Below, one piece after another: positions 21,869-32,614 of a stretch of DNA of 64,000 bases. Source of the DNA: Acephala macrosclerotiorum (Eukaryota; Ascomycota; Leotiomycetes; Helotiales; Mollisiaceae); NCBI GenBank assembly GCA_014904845.1, contig MU119212.1, forward strand, positions 248,001 to 312,000, in the 5' to 3' direction. The first letter of the stretch is position 1; each line of letters begins with the position of its first letter. A model generated the notes under the pieces. It saw only the letters and a list, made by a program, of their open reading frames with translations. It was not told the origin of the DNA and did no database searches. Made by a program: the position numbers and the translations under genes.

Positions 21869-23872
21869 ATGGCAGCAACAGAAACTCAAACTTGGCAAAC
21901 AATAGCCAGCGCGTACCGCCTCCAAACCACAGCCAAGATCCCATCTTCCTGGCTCCTTCCATCCTCGATCACTTCTAAGATTTCCGAGACCTCGTCTCAA
22001 AATGTACTTGATATCCCAAGAACATGCGGGATCTTAAGCGAGAAGGAGATTGAGATTACGGAGAAATATGATGCTGTTACGCTTACTGGACTTTTGGCGA
22101 AGGGGAGCTTAAGCAGTGTGGAGGTGACAACGGCGTTTTCGAAGAGGGCTGCTGTTGCGCAGCAGTTGGTTAGTTCTCATTATACAAGGGGAAGTATATA
22201 ATGACTGATGATAAATAGACGTGCTGTCTCACAGAAACTCTATTCGACGAAGGTCTCGCCCGAGCAAAATACTGCGACGATTACCTCGCTAAAGAAGGCA
22301 AGACCCTAGGTCCCCTCCACGGTCTCCCCGTCTCACTCAAAGTACTCCCCCCCCCTTTCCCTTAGCTCTTAGCTAACAACCACCAAGGATTCATTCAACA
22401 TCAAAGGCATCAAATCCACCATCGGCTTCGTCTCCTTCATCGCCAACGACCCATGCACCACAGAATCAGCACTCGTTTCCATCTTGCTGAGTCTCGGCGC
22501 CGTGTTATACGTCAAGACGAACATCCCACAGACGTTGATGACAGCCGATTCTCAAAATAACATCTTCCTCCGCACCCTGAACCCCAACTCCCTTCATTTG
22601 ACAGCGGGCGGGAGTTCAGGAGGTGAAGGCGCGCTGGCAGCGATGAAAGGGAGTATCTTGGGTGTTGGGACTGATATAGCGGGCTCAATCCGTATCCCAG
22701 CATATTGCAACGGTGTTACGGGGTTTAAACCCTCAACTCGTCGAATCCCTTACGGAGGTCAAACCGGACCCGGTCGTGTCGGAAGCTGGGCGTTGTTGGC
22801 TAGTGCTGGGCCACTTTGTCGCTCTGTTTCTGATGTGAAATTCTTTTGTGACGCTGTGTTGGGGAAAGATTGTTGGGTTTTTGATGAGACGGTTATCTCT
22901 GCTCCTTGGAGGTATCTCCAACCTCAGGGTAAGAGGCTTAGACTTGGGTACATCAGAGAATTGGAGGGTTGGCCTCTCCTTCCTACCATCTCGAGAGTTT
23001 TCGATACGGGTTTGAAAGCTTTGTCGAAGGCGGGGCATCTGGTCGTGGATTTGACGCCGTTGTTGGAGAAGGGTGTTATTGTTGAGGCGATGGTGGTGTC
23101 GTTTAAGATGTTCTCTCTGGATCCGCAGAAGACGCCACGGAGAAATATTGAGAAGAGTGGGGAGCCCTTGATTCCTAGCATCAACACCACTGTGGTAGAT
23201 GGGATGGACAAATTTGAGCCGGATTTGGAGGCGGTTTGGCAGTTGAATGTGGCGGCGAAGAAGATCAAGGAGATGGTGAGGGATGTGTGGGTCAAGGAGG
23301 GATTGTGAGTTGAACTTCTCGTATTATTTGCTTGCTCTCGGGCTCGAGGTGATGATCTGGGAAATGAACCAAGAGGTTTGACACAAAGAGGCGACTTGCT
23401 GACGAGGTGGGAATAGGGACGGGATCATGATGCCAATTCATCCATCCACTGCACCGAAACATGACTGTTATGGTACTCCGCCTTATACAGTGTTCGCGAA
23501 CTTACTGGATGCAAGTCCTTTCCCTCGTTCTATTTCTCTTTGCATCTTTCGACCACCCCTTCTTCTCGCTTTTCCAAAGCTGACGAACAACTAGTACCCC
23601 TCAGTCTCACTCCCCTTCCTGAAAGCGAACAAGAAACTCGATGAGCCATACGTCAGGAAGGATGTCACGTACTCACATCCTTGTAAGTCTCCTGTTTGAG
23701 AGGATATGAGGATATAAGAGTAAATAGCTGATGGGAAGCAGATGAACCAGAAGCAATTGAAGGCGCACCAGGTGGGTTCCAGCTCTTGGAAAGGAATATG
23801 AGAGATGAGGAGTGTTTGGAGGTTGCTGGGGTTGTGGAGAGTGTTTTGAGGGGCGTTGGGGATGCGCAGTGA
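21869..23872 (+). CDS. Amidase-signature hydrolase (general amidase/acetamidase type)
   Basis: Six exons: 21869..22168, 22219..22341, 22388..23304, 23417..23510, 23595..23682, 23742..23872; 550 residues. The Ser-cisSer-Lys triad is complete: K141 in SLKDSF, S217 in GGSSGGEGAL, and S241 in DIAGSIRIP. The GVTGFKPSTRRIPYGGQ segment and the C-terminal LLDYPSVSLP region match fungal amidases that release ammonia from short amides. Intron 4 (23511..23594) begins with GCAAGT rather than GT; this GC-AG joint is the one that keeps LLD-YPSV in frame. No signal peptide, so cytosolic. The upstream Zn2Cys6 gene and GATA sites suggest regulation by nitrogen supply or amide inducer. The exact substrate cannot be read from sequence. 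Confidence 0.9.
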
Positions 23873-24508
23873 GTGGGAGAAGACATGAGAGGAGATGGCA
23901 CTTGCTCCCTGGGTGGGCAGTTTAAGAAATAGAAGTTGGAATGAAGATGAAAGTCCGGAATTCGCAGTCGACGATTTAAGGAGTTATAGAATTGAAATCT
24001 CCCAGCTCTTCAAGGTCATTCAGCACGGCAATGATGCAACTACAGCAGTTCAAACTCATCTGACTGTAGGTAGATGTGTGACTTGATACGCAAAAGGCGG
24101 AATCTTGATATTGTCATCCTATGATACATTGGGGCCGGGTGTAGGCATAGCATCGTGATATTAGCCACTATATCCCTCCCCTCTTTGAACTCCAGGCAAT
24201 GAATGCAAAGATATGCAACCTCTATACACACATGAAAAATCCCTCCAAACAAGGAAAACACAACCAAAAAGGTAAATCACCTTCATGATAGCAAATCGGG
24301 CCTGTATAACAACTAAGTAGGAAGAAAAGAGTACAACGCTAGCAAGGCCACAGGCTATGCTGATGTATCGGTCTATGCATCGCTGTGTCTGCTATTTTGG
24401 TTGGCAGACAGAGCGGAAAAGAAAACTATCGAACATGAATAGGGGTATCGCAGATACAATTTCAGCACAAGAGAACATGGCACAGAAAGAACGGGCTTGA
24501 GCGAAATC
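23873..24508. other. 3' region between convergent genes
   Basis: About 0.6 kb between the amidase and the mannosyltransferase, presumably 3' UTRs. No additional gene, repeat or RNA seen. Confidence 0.5.
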
Positions 24509-25993
24509 TCATATCCTGATCTTCTTCCCTGTGATCTTGAACCAGATAACAGCAATCAAATCCTCCTTGAATTTCTCCCACAAGGTTCGGTTCAGGTAGT
24601 TGCTCAGCTCCCTGAAGTTGTACATCTCGCCCCAGCAATCACGGCCCCATTCGCAACCTGCCATATTGACCACGAAATCTCGGTCGTGCTCGTTGTAATG
24701 GATACGGGTATCGTTGCCGTTTTCTGAGCAGGCGCCTTCGGGGAAGCTGTTGATCTTTCGTTGTTGGATGAATGCTGTATGTGGTCGAATCCAAGGCTGG
24801 TTGATGTACAGGAATTCGAGGGCATCTTGCTCTTTGTGCTCCCACTCCATGTGCTTCTGCTCGTAGCCAACGGGGTCCCACCACACGTCTAGCAGGCGGT
24901 CAGTCCAGGCACTGCGCTTGATGAAGAACGAGCCTAGGTTGAAACCCGAGCAGTCTTGTGGGATTATGAGGTTGATGGAGCTCGCTTTGCCGTCTCCGAC
25001 AGGGCTGCGAGCTTCTTCATCTAGGTGCTCGGCTGGGAAAGGGTGGGTGATATTCAGAGGGTTATAAACGTTTATGTCGCGGTAGGTGTTTGCGTTGAGG
25101 TTGTTGAAGATGTGAGATTGGAGGGAATAGGATGGTTCCATAACAAAGGTGTTCAGATCTAACCACCAGAACCTGGGATTGTTAGCACTATTGCGAAGAA
25201 GCCGCAGGGTAGTCTTACCATTCAGCATCTGGGTATTTCCTCAGGCAGTTCCTGATTGTATCCACCTTCTCCCAACTTTCTCTCCATTCGTGTGCGTATC
25301 GTTTCTTCGTGCTCATGTCGACGATTTCCAGATCGTATCCCCATTTGTTCGTGTACTTTTTCTTGTTTCTTACACTGTCTCGCTCAATGGCCCATTCTCG
25401 GGGTCCTTTCCACTCCATAACTCCACCACCTTGATTTGCTGCCAGTATTACTACAAACTTCTTGCCGCCTCCGATATGCTTCGCTCGGCGCCAGTAGTAA
25501 TGTAAAGCTAGATAATGTGAGCAATTGCACTAGCAGATTTTGGAAAGAACTTACGGGTCAAGTAGAATAGGAAATACATGGCCACCAACGCAAGAACAAT
25601 CAGATACCGTAACCTGATCTTCTGTCCAGCCCTTCTGACAAGACTCCTCACTCTAGCCACTTTGCTACCGTCTCTGCCCGTCCACCGTCCCCTTCCAAGC
25701 TTCTCTTTCTCAGCATAGCTCTTATTGGACCCAAGGTTGAAATGAGGAAGACTATTCGAAATGCTTCTGTAATGCCGATTGAAGAAGCCATTGTTCTGCG
25801 TCGAGAAAGATGGGTAGCCATTGATCCCATCACTCTTGGCCTTTGCAGATTCCCAAGTCACTGAGCTTCCTCCATTTGCTCCTCGATAACCTGCGGGACT
25901 CGCTCGACCGCTGACATCTGCGTATGGATTATTCAGGCCAGGACTCGACCATCCACCTCCCAGCCTGGGAGATGGACTGCGCGACAAAGACAT
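24509..25993 (-). CDS. mnn10: Alpha-1,6-mannosyltransferase subunit Mnn10 (GT34)
   Basis: Three exons, 25993..25555, 25507..25219 and 25172..24509, 463 residues; introns 47 and 46 bp. A type II Golgi protein: basic Ser-rich cytosolic tail, one membrane helix at about residues 128-146 (LIVLALVAMYFLFYL), then the GMA12/MNN10 catalytic domain. Family marks are KKFVVILAANQGGGVMEWKG, WWLDLNTFVMEPS, QDCSGFNLGSFFIKRS, HMEWEHKEQDALEFLY and the C-terminal DRDFVVNMAGCEWGRDCW. In yeast Mnn10 extends the alpha-1,6-mannose backbone of N-glycans in M-Pol II with Mnn9, Anp1, Mnn11 and Hoc1. The frame stays open upstream to about 26250 without another ATG; I chose the ATG at 25993 (MSLSRSPSPRLGGG) because fungal relatives start this way, but an upstream exon is possible. 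Confidence 0.9.
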
Positions 25994-28109
25994 AGGTAGA
26001 GTCGGTGTGCCAGGTATCGCGTCGAGTGTTTGCGCACTGTGTGCTAGAGAGGAGTAGTTCGAATTGCCCTGCCCAGTATGGATATTGAGATTTGATGGAG
26101 TATTGGATGTTGAAGACCGTCGCCGGTGATGGGTAAAAGACCCGCCTATAGAAGAAGAAAAAGCTGCGGAGGGCTTTAAGGACGCCAGGTCGACGGGCTG
26201 TGGACCAGATGGCACTTTGACCGTCTGGCGATTATGGAATCCGAGATACTGTCAGCCTCTTCCTCGTGCTGCCTTCTTCGTCTTGCGGCCTCGTATCGGG
26301 TCTGCGGACTCTCACTCCACCTGCAGCAGCCCCAGGAAAATAATAGTGGTGGATATTGTAGAAATGGACGAATTTGGGAGATGCCAACGAGAGAAACGCT
26401 GCAGTTCACTAATGTGGCTTGGCGACGCTCGTAAAATTGGATATGGCGTTTTCAACGGTTCAGGTGTCTCAGCTCTCAGCTGGGCGTACAATCTCGAGAT
26501 GCAGTTTGTGCGACGGGTGGAAGGGAAGGGAAGGGAAGGGAAGGTCTGGAAGATGCAAGAAGTCTCTGTTTGCTCTTAATTTTACATTTCATATCTTCGA
26601 AGGACTCATCACCGCGATATCTGCTGGCTCGAGCTTGACTTTAATTTCTTCGATGGCCTTTGCAATTAGGGGTTTAGCGGTAACCTTGGGGCCCGATAAG
26701 CTTGGCCCTGACATGCAGTTGACAGTCGGATGACCGGCAGTGAGTGAAATGCCCGCATCCTCCCGGATGAAGAGATCTAAGATCCCTAGCAGAGATGTGG
26801 TGATTGTGCACTGTTGCACTGGAGCTCCTGCTACTTATTATTAGACGCACGATAGCGAGCCAAGAAATCTATGTTACGTTACAAAACAATGTCTTCGCCT
26901 CCGATCTGTCGTTCTTGAAGCCACAGATGTCACCTGAGAATTTGGGTTCATCTCAAACCATGTATATGATCTCCATAACATAAGTCCACCCACAGCTTAT
27001 TCAGCATCCAGACACGAAAAGTGGACCGGGAGCTGATGCACAGATATATCGGAGATACTCGTATATTCCTTAGATTGCTCTCTGAGATAAAAGGTGTTCG
27101 ACTTATGAACAGATATACTTGAAGACGACGGATCTGGAGATCTGAACACTAACAACTCTGCTAGCAAAAACACTTGTCTCAAATCTAGAAAATGCCCCTA
27201 TTATTAGCCCCTTTATATTTGTAAGAATTATAGGTACAGTGCTAGATCATATACAGTTAGTTGCTCGTGACGCGGTGTAGAATGGCAATAACAAAATTGT
27301 CGAGACCACATCTCACTCTCTCACAGTCAGTTATGCTCTGACTAAACAAAACAATCAAATGCTGTATTGTGAGCCTCATTCAGTCACCAATCATCCTCCC
27401 CCCTAATGGCCATCTCATCAGCGGGTCGGTGAGTCTAATTCATTTTTGCCTTCCACGGCAGATTCATTGGCGTTCATGGCTTCCAAGCGCCGACCAATCG
27501 ATACTACAAATCTCCTCGAGATGGGCGCGTATTGCAACAACAGCCAACGAACCACGAAGCAAAGAGGTTTGAGCAGAGCTGCTAATATGTCGACCTGCGA
27601 CTGTTGTCGAATGAGAAGTCGAATGATATTTTGGATAGTCTTGTGCCCCACCGAAATCCAGGTTCATGTTGAGGTCGTGACCTCAGTCCTCTGGTCGTGA
27701 TCTAACAGCCATGAATCCTCTCTGTTTCATTCTTCATCTTCTCCTACGCGTATGCTCTTTTCGTAAGCATTGTTAGAGATCTCGCTGGACATTTTCGTCT
27801 GGCTTCCTGTCATTACCTCACTTCATTGTTTCTGCTATCAGTGAATTCTCGAGCACGCATTCTTCCTATTGTTCCAAACCACAATACTAGCGATCCACAA
27901 TACGATGCTCCTCACTTAGAGCACAATGGTGCTTTCTGGTCTAAAGCTTCGGACTTCCTGCTAGGTTTTCGAGTCCGTCGGTCATTCTTTCCTCAAACCC
28001 ATATCTTTTCCTAAATATTCAAGAACGAGCCGCCGGATTTCACGACTCACAACGACCTATCAAGCCTACAATATCGATCGTTTGAAAGACATCCATCATA
28101 TTGTAAAGA
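25994..28109. other. 2-kb divergent promoter region
   Basis: Separates mnn10 (-) from the large membrane-protein gene (+). It contains the AAGGG tandem repeat listed separately and pyrimidine-rich stretches typical of fungal promoters just before 28110. No gene is supported. Confidence 0.45.
26519..26544 (+). repeat. Short AAGGG tandem repeat
   Basis: Four full AAGGG units plus a partial fifth (AAGG) in direct tandem, flanked by GG. A simple sequence repeat in the intergenic region; likely length-variable between strains. No coding context. Confidence 0.8.
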
Positions 28110-31100
28110 TTGAAACGACTCTCGGTCCACGCGAATTCGTACAATTCCTCGAGATCAAGCAACATGGCTACAAGCTCGACTACCCAGGCACATGCTTCGG
28201 CTAGGAGCCCCTCAGCAGAACATTCGAACAATCCATTCGACACAATATTCGACGGCGATGACGACGGCAGTGACGATGATTGGTGGAGTGAGGAGGAGAC
28301 AGCCGATTCGAGCACTACCAAAGAAAAGGTACCAATTCGAGTTTCGGATTGGCCAAAACCACCACAGACGATCGGTTTAGGATTGACTGTGAAGCCTACA
28401 AGTCGGACGAATACCAGATGGCACACGAGGACACATTCTGTGCAGAAGTTGGTCAGGGACAAATCGAAAGGTCGGCAGAGGAAGCAAAATGCGAAAGCCG
28501 GGCTCAAGGTTGTCACAGACATATCCGGACACCAACCAGCTACGGCTCCTGTCCAATTACAACCTTCGCAGACGATGCCACAGATGGGACGCTTTGTGGA
28601 TATGGCGGCATTGAGGGCACTGAATGGCGAATCAAATCAATCATCGGGTGGCTTTTGGAGAACAAAGAAGAGCAAGGCCTTGGCCAGGGCACCAAATACG
28701 ATGCCGACCCTCACAAAGAACTCGACGCCAGCTACGACCTCGAGTCCAACCAAAAACGCGGGAAGGAGGAATTCGGAAACTCTGCTATCTTCTCCAGTCA
28801 AAGCAAACGATGACCTATCGCCTAATGATCGCCCCATAGTCATTGGCATATCTATTCCATCGTCAGATATATCAGAGCATACAGTGAGTCCGCAAACCGC
28901 TGCGTCAGAAACAACAAAGATTATGCGCAGCTACCAGCGTCGCACACCCACGAATTATACACCCGATACCCCAACTATTATTATTACACCTGCTCAAGAA
29001 AATTCTGTATGGTCGCCACTGGGGAGCGAAAGCATGTCTTTGGGCCGAGAACTTCACGAATCGAATATGCAGAGCTCCAGACACTACACGCCCAGCGATG
29101 CACCACCTGTCCCGCAGATGCCGACATCATTCCTGGAGGACGAGAGACAGCGCATAGCTGCTCAGAAAAGCTACTTCTCACCGGACTCGGACGACGTTAC
29201 TACCTGGGGCGATGACGATGCCTCACCTAGGTCCAGAGTTGTTTCTTCATGCACTGTATTCGAAGAAGATGAAAGCCCCGTGATTGCGAGAACAGGGCGT
29301 GCAATTTCGGTATCCAATGGCACAAAGGCTGGTAAACACGCAAGTATAAGCACTGTTGCTACCAACAGGCGCTCCATGGGATGGTGGAACTATATCACAA
29401 CGCCCTTTTTGACACGATCAAATACTTTTGCCACCCCAGAGATTGAGAATCCACAGGTGCCTGCCCTTCCCGATCTAGCAGAAGCTGCGGCGAAAGCCCA
29501 GGCTGCAGAGAGGGATGCAAAGATGTGGGAGAAGCAATTCTCGCCTCTCACTCCTGAAACAACGGCATCTGTATCTTCGGATCATTGGTGGAATCTTGAT
29601 GCGAAGAAGTTAGAACAGTCTCCGAAGTTACAAGATACGAGACATAAAGTTCAAACATCGACAGGTACTTTACTGATTGTACTCTCAGAAACTGCCGGGT
29701 TTGGAGCAGCAACTATGTCTAGTATTGCATCCCATGACGCGAATGGACTTAGTCGCGAGAATTCAACGTCGAGCTTGGAATCGCGGTCTTCAGAGAGAGA
29801 AGTCCCGATCTTAGCCGATGCTCCAAGGACAAGATCCATGCAGAGCAACAATCCTTATGTTCAACCTCGTCTGAGCGACCTGAACGGCACTTCACAGCGA
29901 AGCCAAACCATTTCAAGGGAAGCAGCAGATCATCCTCGTCTAGCTCCCATTCCAGCAGCCAGCCAAGCTGCCTACTCTCCATCAACAGGAGGTCCTCCAC
30001 CATATTCACCATCGCCAGCTCGAGTCAAATACAAAGCTATCCTCCCTCCAGGTCATCCTCTGGGCATCCAATATCCGATTTCGCCAGGTCCAGTCTCTCC
30101 TGGCATGCAACAAGCAATGTCGTCAGGAGGAGCAGTTCCAATGTCTGAGATTCCATTAACACCTTCAACCCGAAGGCCTATCAATCTGAACTCTGGGTAT
30201 CCTGAACTGCCTGCTAGACGAGTTGAGGTTCCTGTAGTAGGAGAGCACTACGGCCCTCCGCCTACTAAAGCGTCCAAGAAAGCTGAAGCCAAGCGCCGAC
30301 GACACGAGAAGGAAGACGCCCTTGCGCACCGAGCAGGAGGATTCTGGCGTGGCCGCGGTTGTGTTTCATCTCGAGGTTGCTATGGCCGTTCAGGGGCAGA
30401 AGGTAGAAAGCGACGCCGATGGTATCTCTTCTTGATCATCTTCTTCCTTGCCTTGGTCATCCTGATCATTGTTCTTGCCACTACTCTTCACAGAAAGTCG
30501 AATACGGTTACGCAGCCCTCCCAATGGTTGAATCTTACTGGATTCCCTCCTATATTTTTGGGAGTATCGACTGTTGTAGCACCTATCAACATCGAGGCCA
30601 ACACTGGGTGTGTTTTCCCAGCCACGCAATGGAGTTGTGACTTACCAAAAGAGCTACAATCCTCAGTAGCTCCGAATCAACCGAGCCAGCCAAACTTCTT
30701 CTTGTATGTTCAGTGGGACAACAGCAGCGCTACCAATGCGACCTTTGCGAATGTCACAGGGAACAAAAATCTCATCACCCGTGCAGGAAATCCAGTATCG
30801 GCCGGGCAGTTCATGAAACACTTACTCTTGAAGGCAAGAGATATTGTCACGTTCTCACCGAATCCAGCGCCACCTACATTTGCGGAAGAGTTCTTCCTAG
30901 GAAACACGACTGATGGGATTGTGTCGAGCAACAAAGCTGGAGAACCGACGCCGTTTTACATCTCGTTCCTGTCAAATGTAAATGCCTCTACCTCATCTCT
31001 TAAGAAGCGCCGGCCGGATGCACAGCTCGCCCGAGACTTCAGCGACGTCCTTAACGAGCGAGACACAGACCCCTTTCCAAACCTGACATCAATCATCCCG

Positions 31101-31733
31101 TCTCCATCTCTGAACAGCGACGGTACAGCTGCTCCAGCCAACCTGCTTCCATCTCCGCTTCCTGTCCAACAGCCAATTAGACTGTATGATCGTGGCCTAC
31201 CAACAGAGCATTACGGCTTCTACAACTATTTCGACCGCAGCATCTTTCTGAAGTCTCTGACATTACTGAACGAGACAAACCTAGACAACGGAGAAGTCCC
31301 AGATGATGAGAACGGCGGTGCCTTAGAATCAGCGGCGAACTTCAGATGCACCTGGACCGAAACAAGATTCTTGGTACAGATGTGGACTCGCCTAGGCTCT
31401 TCTGCTCAACTCAACAACGCGACTTCCTCTTCCTCGGCTTCTAAGCTAGTCCAACCAGGCTCATTCCCGTACCCGACCACGATCACGACAGATAGACATG
31501 GTGGTTCTCCAGCTAACAAAATGGTTTACTGCTATGGACTGAATGATCGTGAGGGTATTGTGGCTGGAAGTGGGCAACTCAGCATAGAGAATAGGGCGTT
31601 TGGAGGTCAGGCGATTAATCCGGCGCCGGGTGTTTTTTCTAATTCGAGTGTGAACAATCTGGGGGGTTTTGATGGTGGGACTGGGGGATGTGCTTGTGCT
31701 TGGAGTAATTTTGAGAAGGTTATTAGTGCCTGA
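28110..31733 (+). CDS. Large single-pass membrane protein, Ser/Pro-rich
   Basis: A single long frame of 1207 codons. Residues 1-769 are acidic/Ser/Pro-rich and probably cytosolic, with many phosphorylatable SP/TP sites and two GGFWR motifs (about residues 180 and 745). A basic RKRRR stop precedes one strong membrane helix at about 770-792 (WYLFLIIFFLALVILIIVLA). Residues 793-1207 look extracellular, with many N-glycosylation sequons (NLT, NSS, NAT, NVT, NTT) and several cysteines. Similar proteins are common in filamentous ascomycetes but I know no assigned function, so none is given. The second ATG at 28164 (MATSSTTQAHAS) may be the true start. A 45-bp in-frame stretch at about 29665-29710, bounded by GTACTT and GGAGCAG, might be an intron; removing it also keeps the frame. 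Confidence 0.85.
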   Translation: MKRLSVHANSYNSSRSSNMATSSTTQAHASARSPSAEHSNNPFDTIFDGDDDGSDDDWWSEEETADSSTTKEKVPIRVSDWPKPPQTIGLGLTVKPTSRTNTRWHTRTHSVQKLVRDKSKGRQRKQNAKAGLKVVTDISGHQPATAPVQLQPSQTMPQMGRFVDMAALRALNGESNQSSGGFWRTKKSKALARAPNTMPTLTKNSTPATTSSPTKNAGRRNSETLLSSPVKANDDLSPNDRPIVIGISIPSSDISEHTVSPQTAASETTKIMRSYQRRTPTNYTPDTPTIIITPAQENSVWSPLGSESMSLGRELHESNMQSSRHYTPSDAPPVPQMPTSFLEDERQRIAAQKSYFSPDSDDVTTWGDDDASPRSRVVSSCTVFEEDESPVIARTGRAISVSNGTKAGKHASISTVATNRRSMGWWNYITTPFLTRSNTFATPEIENPQVPALPDLAEAAAKAQAAERDAKMWEKQFSPLTPETTASVSSDHWWNLDAKKLEQSPKLQDTRHKVQTSTGTLLIVLSETAGFGAATMSSIASHDANGLSRENSTSSLESRSSEREVPILADAPRTRSMQSNNPYVQPRLSDLNGTSQRSQTISREAADHPRLAPIPAASQAAYSPSTGGPPPYSPSPARVKYKAILPPGHPLGIQYPISPGPVSPGMQQAMSSGGAVPMSEIPLTPSTRRPINLNSGYPELPARRVEVPVVGEHYGPPPTKASKKAEAKRRRHEKEDALAHRAGGFWRGRGCVSSRGCYGRSGAEGRKRRRWYLFLIIFFLALVILIIVLATTLHRKSNTVTQPSQWLNLTGFPPIFLGVSTVVAPINIEANTGCVFPATQWSCDLPKELQSSVAPNQPSQPNFFLYVQWDNSSATNATFANVTGNKNLITRAGNPVSAGQFMKHLLLKARDIVTFSPNPAPPTFAEEFFLGNTTDGIVSSNKAGEPTPFYISFLSNVNASTSSLKKRRPDAQLARDFSDVLNERDTDPFPNLTSIIPSPSLNSDGTAAPANLLPSPLPVQQPIRLYDRGLPTEHYGFYNYFDRSIFLKSLTLLNETNLDNGEVPDDENGGALESAANFRCTWTETRFLVQMWTRLGSSAQLNNATSSSSASKLVQPGSFPYPTTITTDRHGGSPANKMVYCYGLNDREGIVAGSGQLSIENRAFGGQAINPAPGVFSNSSVNNLGGFDGGTGGCACAWSNFEKVISA

Positions 31734-32101
31734 GGAGACTCTGAGGAGTGTGACAAGAATAGGAAATGGAGAATCAACTGGCAAGGAAGGGTTATGGATA
31801 GAGAAATGGGGAGAGTGAGGAGGGAAAGAGGGAATACGGATAAGATATCTCTTCATTCTGCTTGTTTAAAGCATAGCGGGGGTTGCGTTTGCTGCAAACA
31901 TACTACGTACGTCACAGTATGTTTTGAGATTATTATATTGCATTATGGAAGCAGGAATATGGAATGGACTAGGTCAAAACTGCATTGCATACAAATAACA
32001 GATCGACTTAAGGGATAGGAATTGTATAATTAAGTAGGCATGATAATGAGTAATGGAGTGGATGTTTGATGACTTTTGTTGAGTCATGGGAGTGAATCTC
32101 A
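31734..32101. other. 3' region
   Basis: About 0.37 kb between the membrane-protein gene and copy C. AT-rich, no gene or repeat recognised. Confidence 0.4.
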
Positions 32102-32614
32102 TCAATCCTCAGTCACGTCCTCAGTGACACGCTTCAGAGTAGACACATCGTCCTTCTCCATACTTTCCACTCAGCCTAAATATCCTGAGTCCTTCAACGG
32201 GTTCTCATCTGTCCACATGATGTCGTTTTTCTTCCCATCCGATAAGTTCTGTCCGTTGTTCCCGAAGGAATATTTGATAGCTGTTCGAATGATGGCTGCA
32301 GGGACTTTCCAATCTAATGTGTCGCTGATGTTAGGAACATGTTTTGAGATGATCTATTCGAAATCGTAGTTAAATTGAAGGTCTGTGATGTCCTTGCTAT
32401 GTCCGGCGGAAGTGTGCTACATAGTTCGTCCTTGAGAATCGAGGAGGGTGACTTGTGTCTTGAGTACGTAGAACTTCGCAGAGAGAGAATGCTCTGATTC
32501 ACCAGTTTCTTTCAGAGCTCTGATTTCGAAGACGATGGAGGAGGCGTTAGAAGAGAATGGGTAGTCTCGAAGTTTGTACTTAGACAAAATGGGACTTCCT
32601 TTTAGTTGCTTCAC
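32102..32614 (-). pseudogene. Decayed copy C of a three-copy gene family
   Basis: One minus-strand frame from 32614 to the stop at 32102, interrupted by three stops (TAG at 32417..32419, TAG near 32352, TGA near 32176) but with no frameshift. It aligns with copies A and B from the middle onward: SKYKLRDYPFSSNASSIVFE here against KAYRLDTYSFARNAI...AVFE in B, WKVPAAIIRTAIKYSF against WKCFAAVVRTHLKYQF in A, and ENPLKDSGYLG followed by the TGA where A and B have GLG-W. The N-terminal third present in A and B is missing. It lies 28 kb from the other copies and in the same orientation. Confidence 0.55.
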
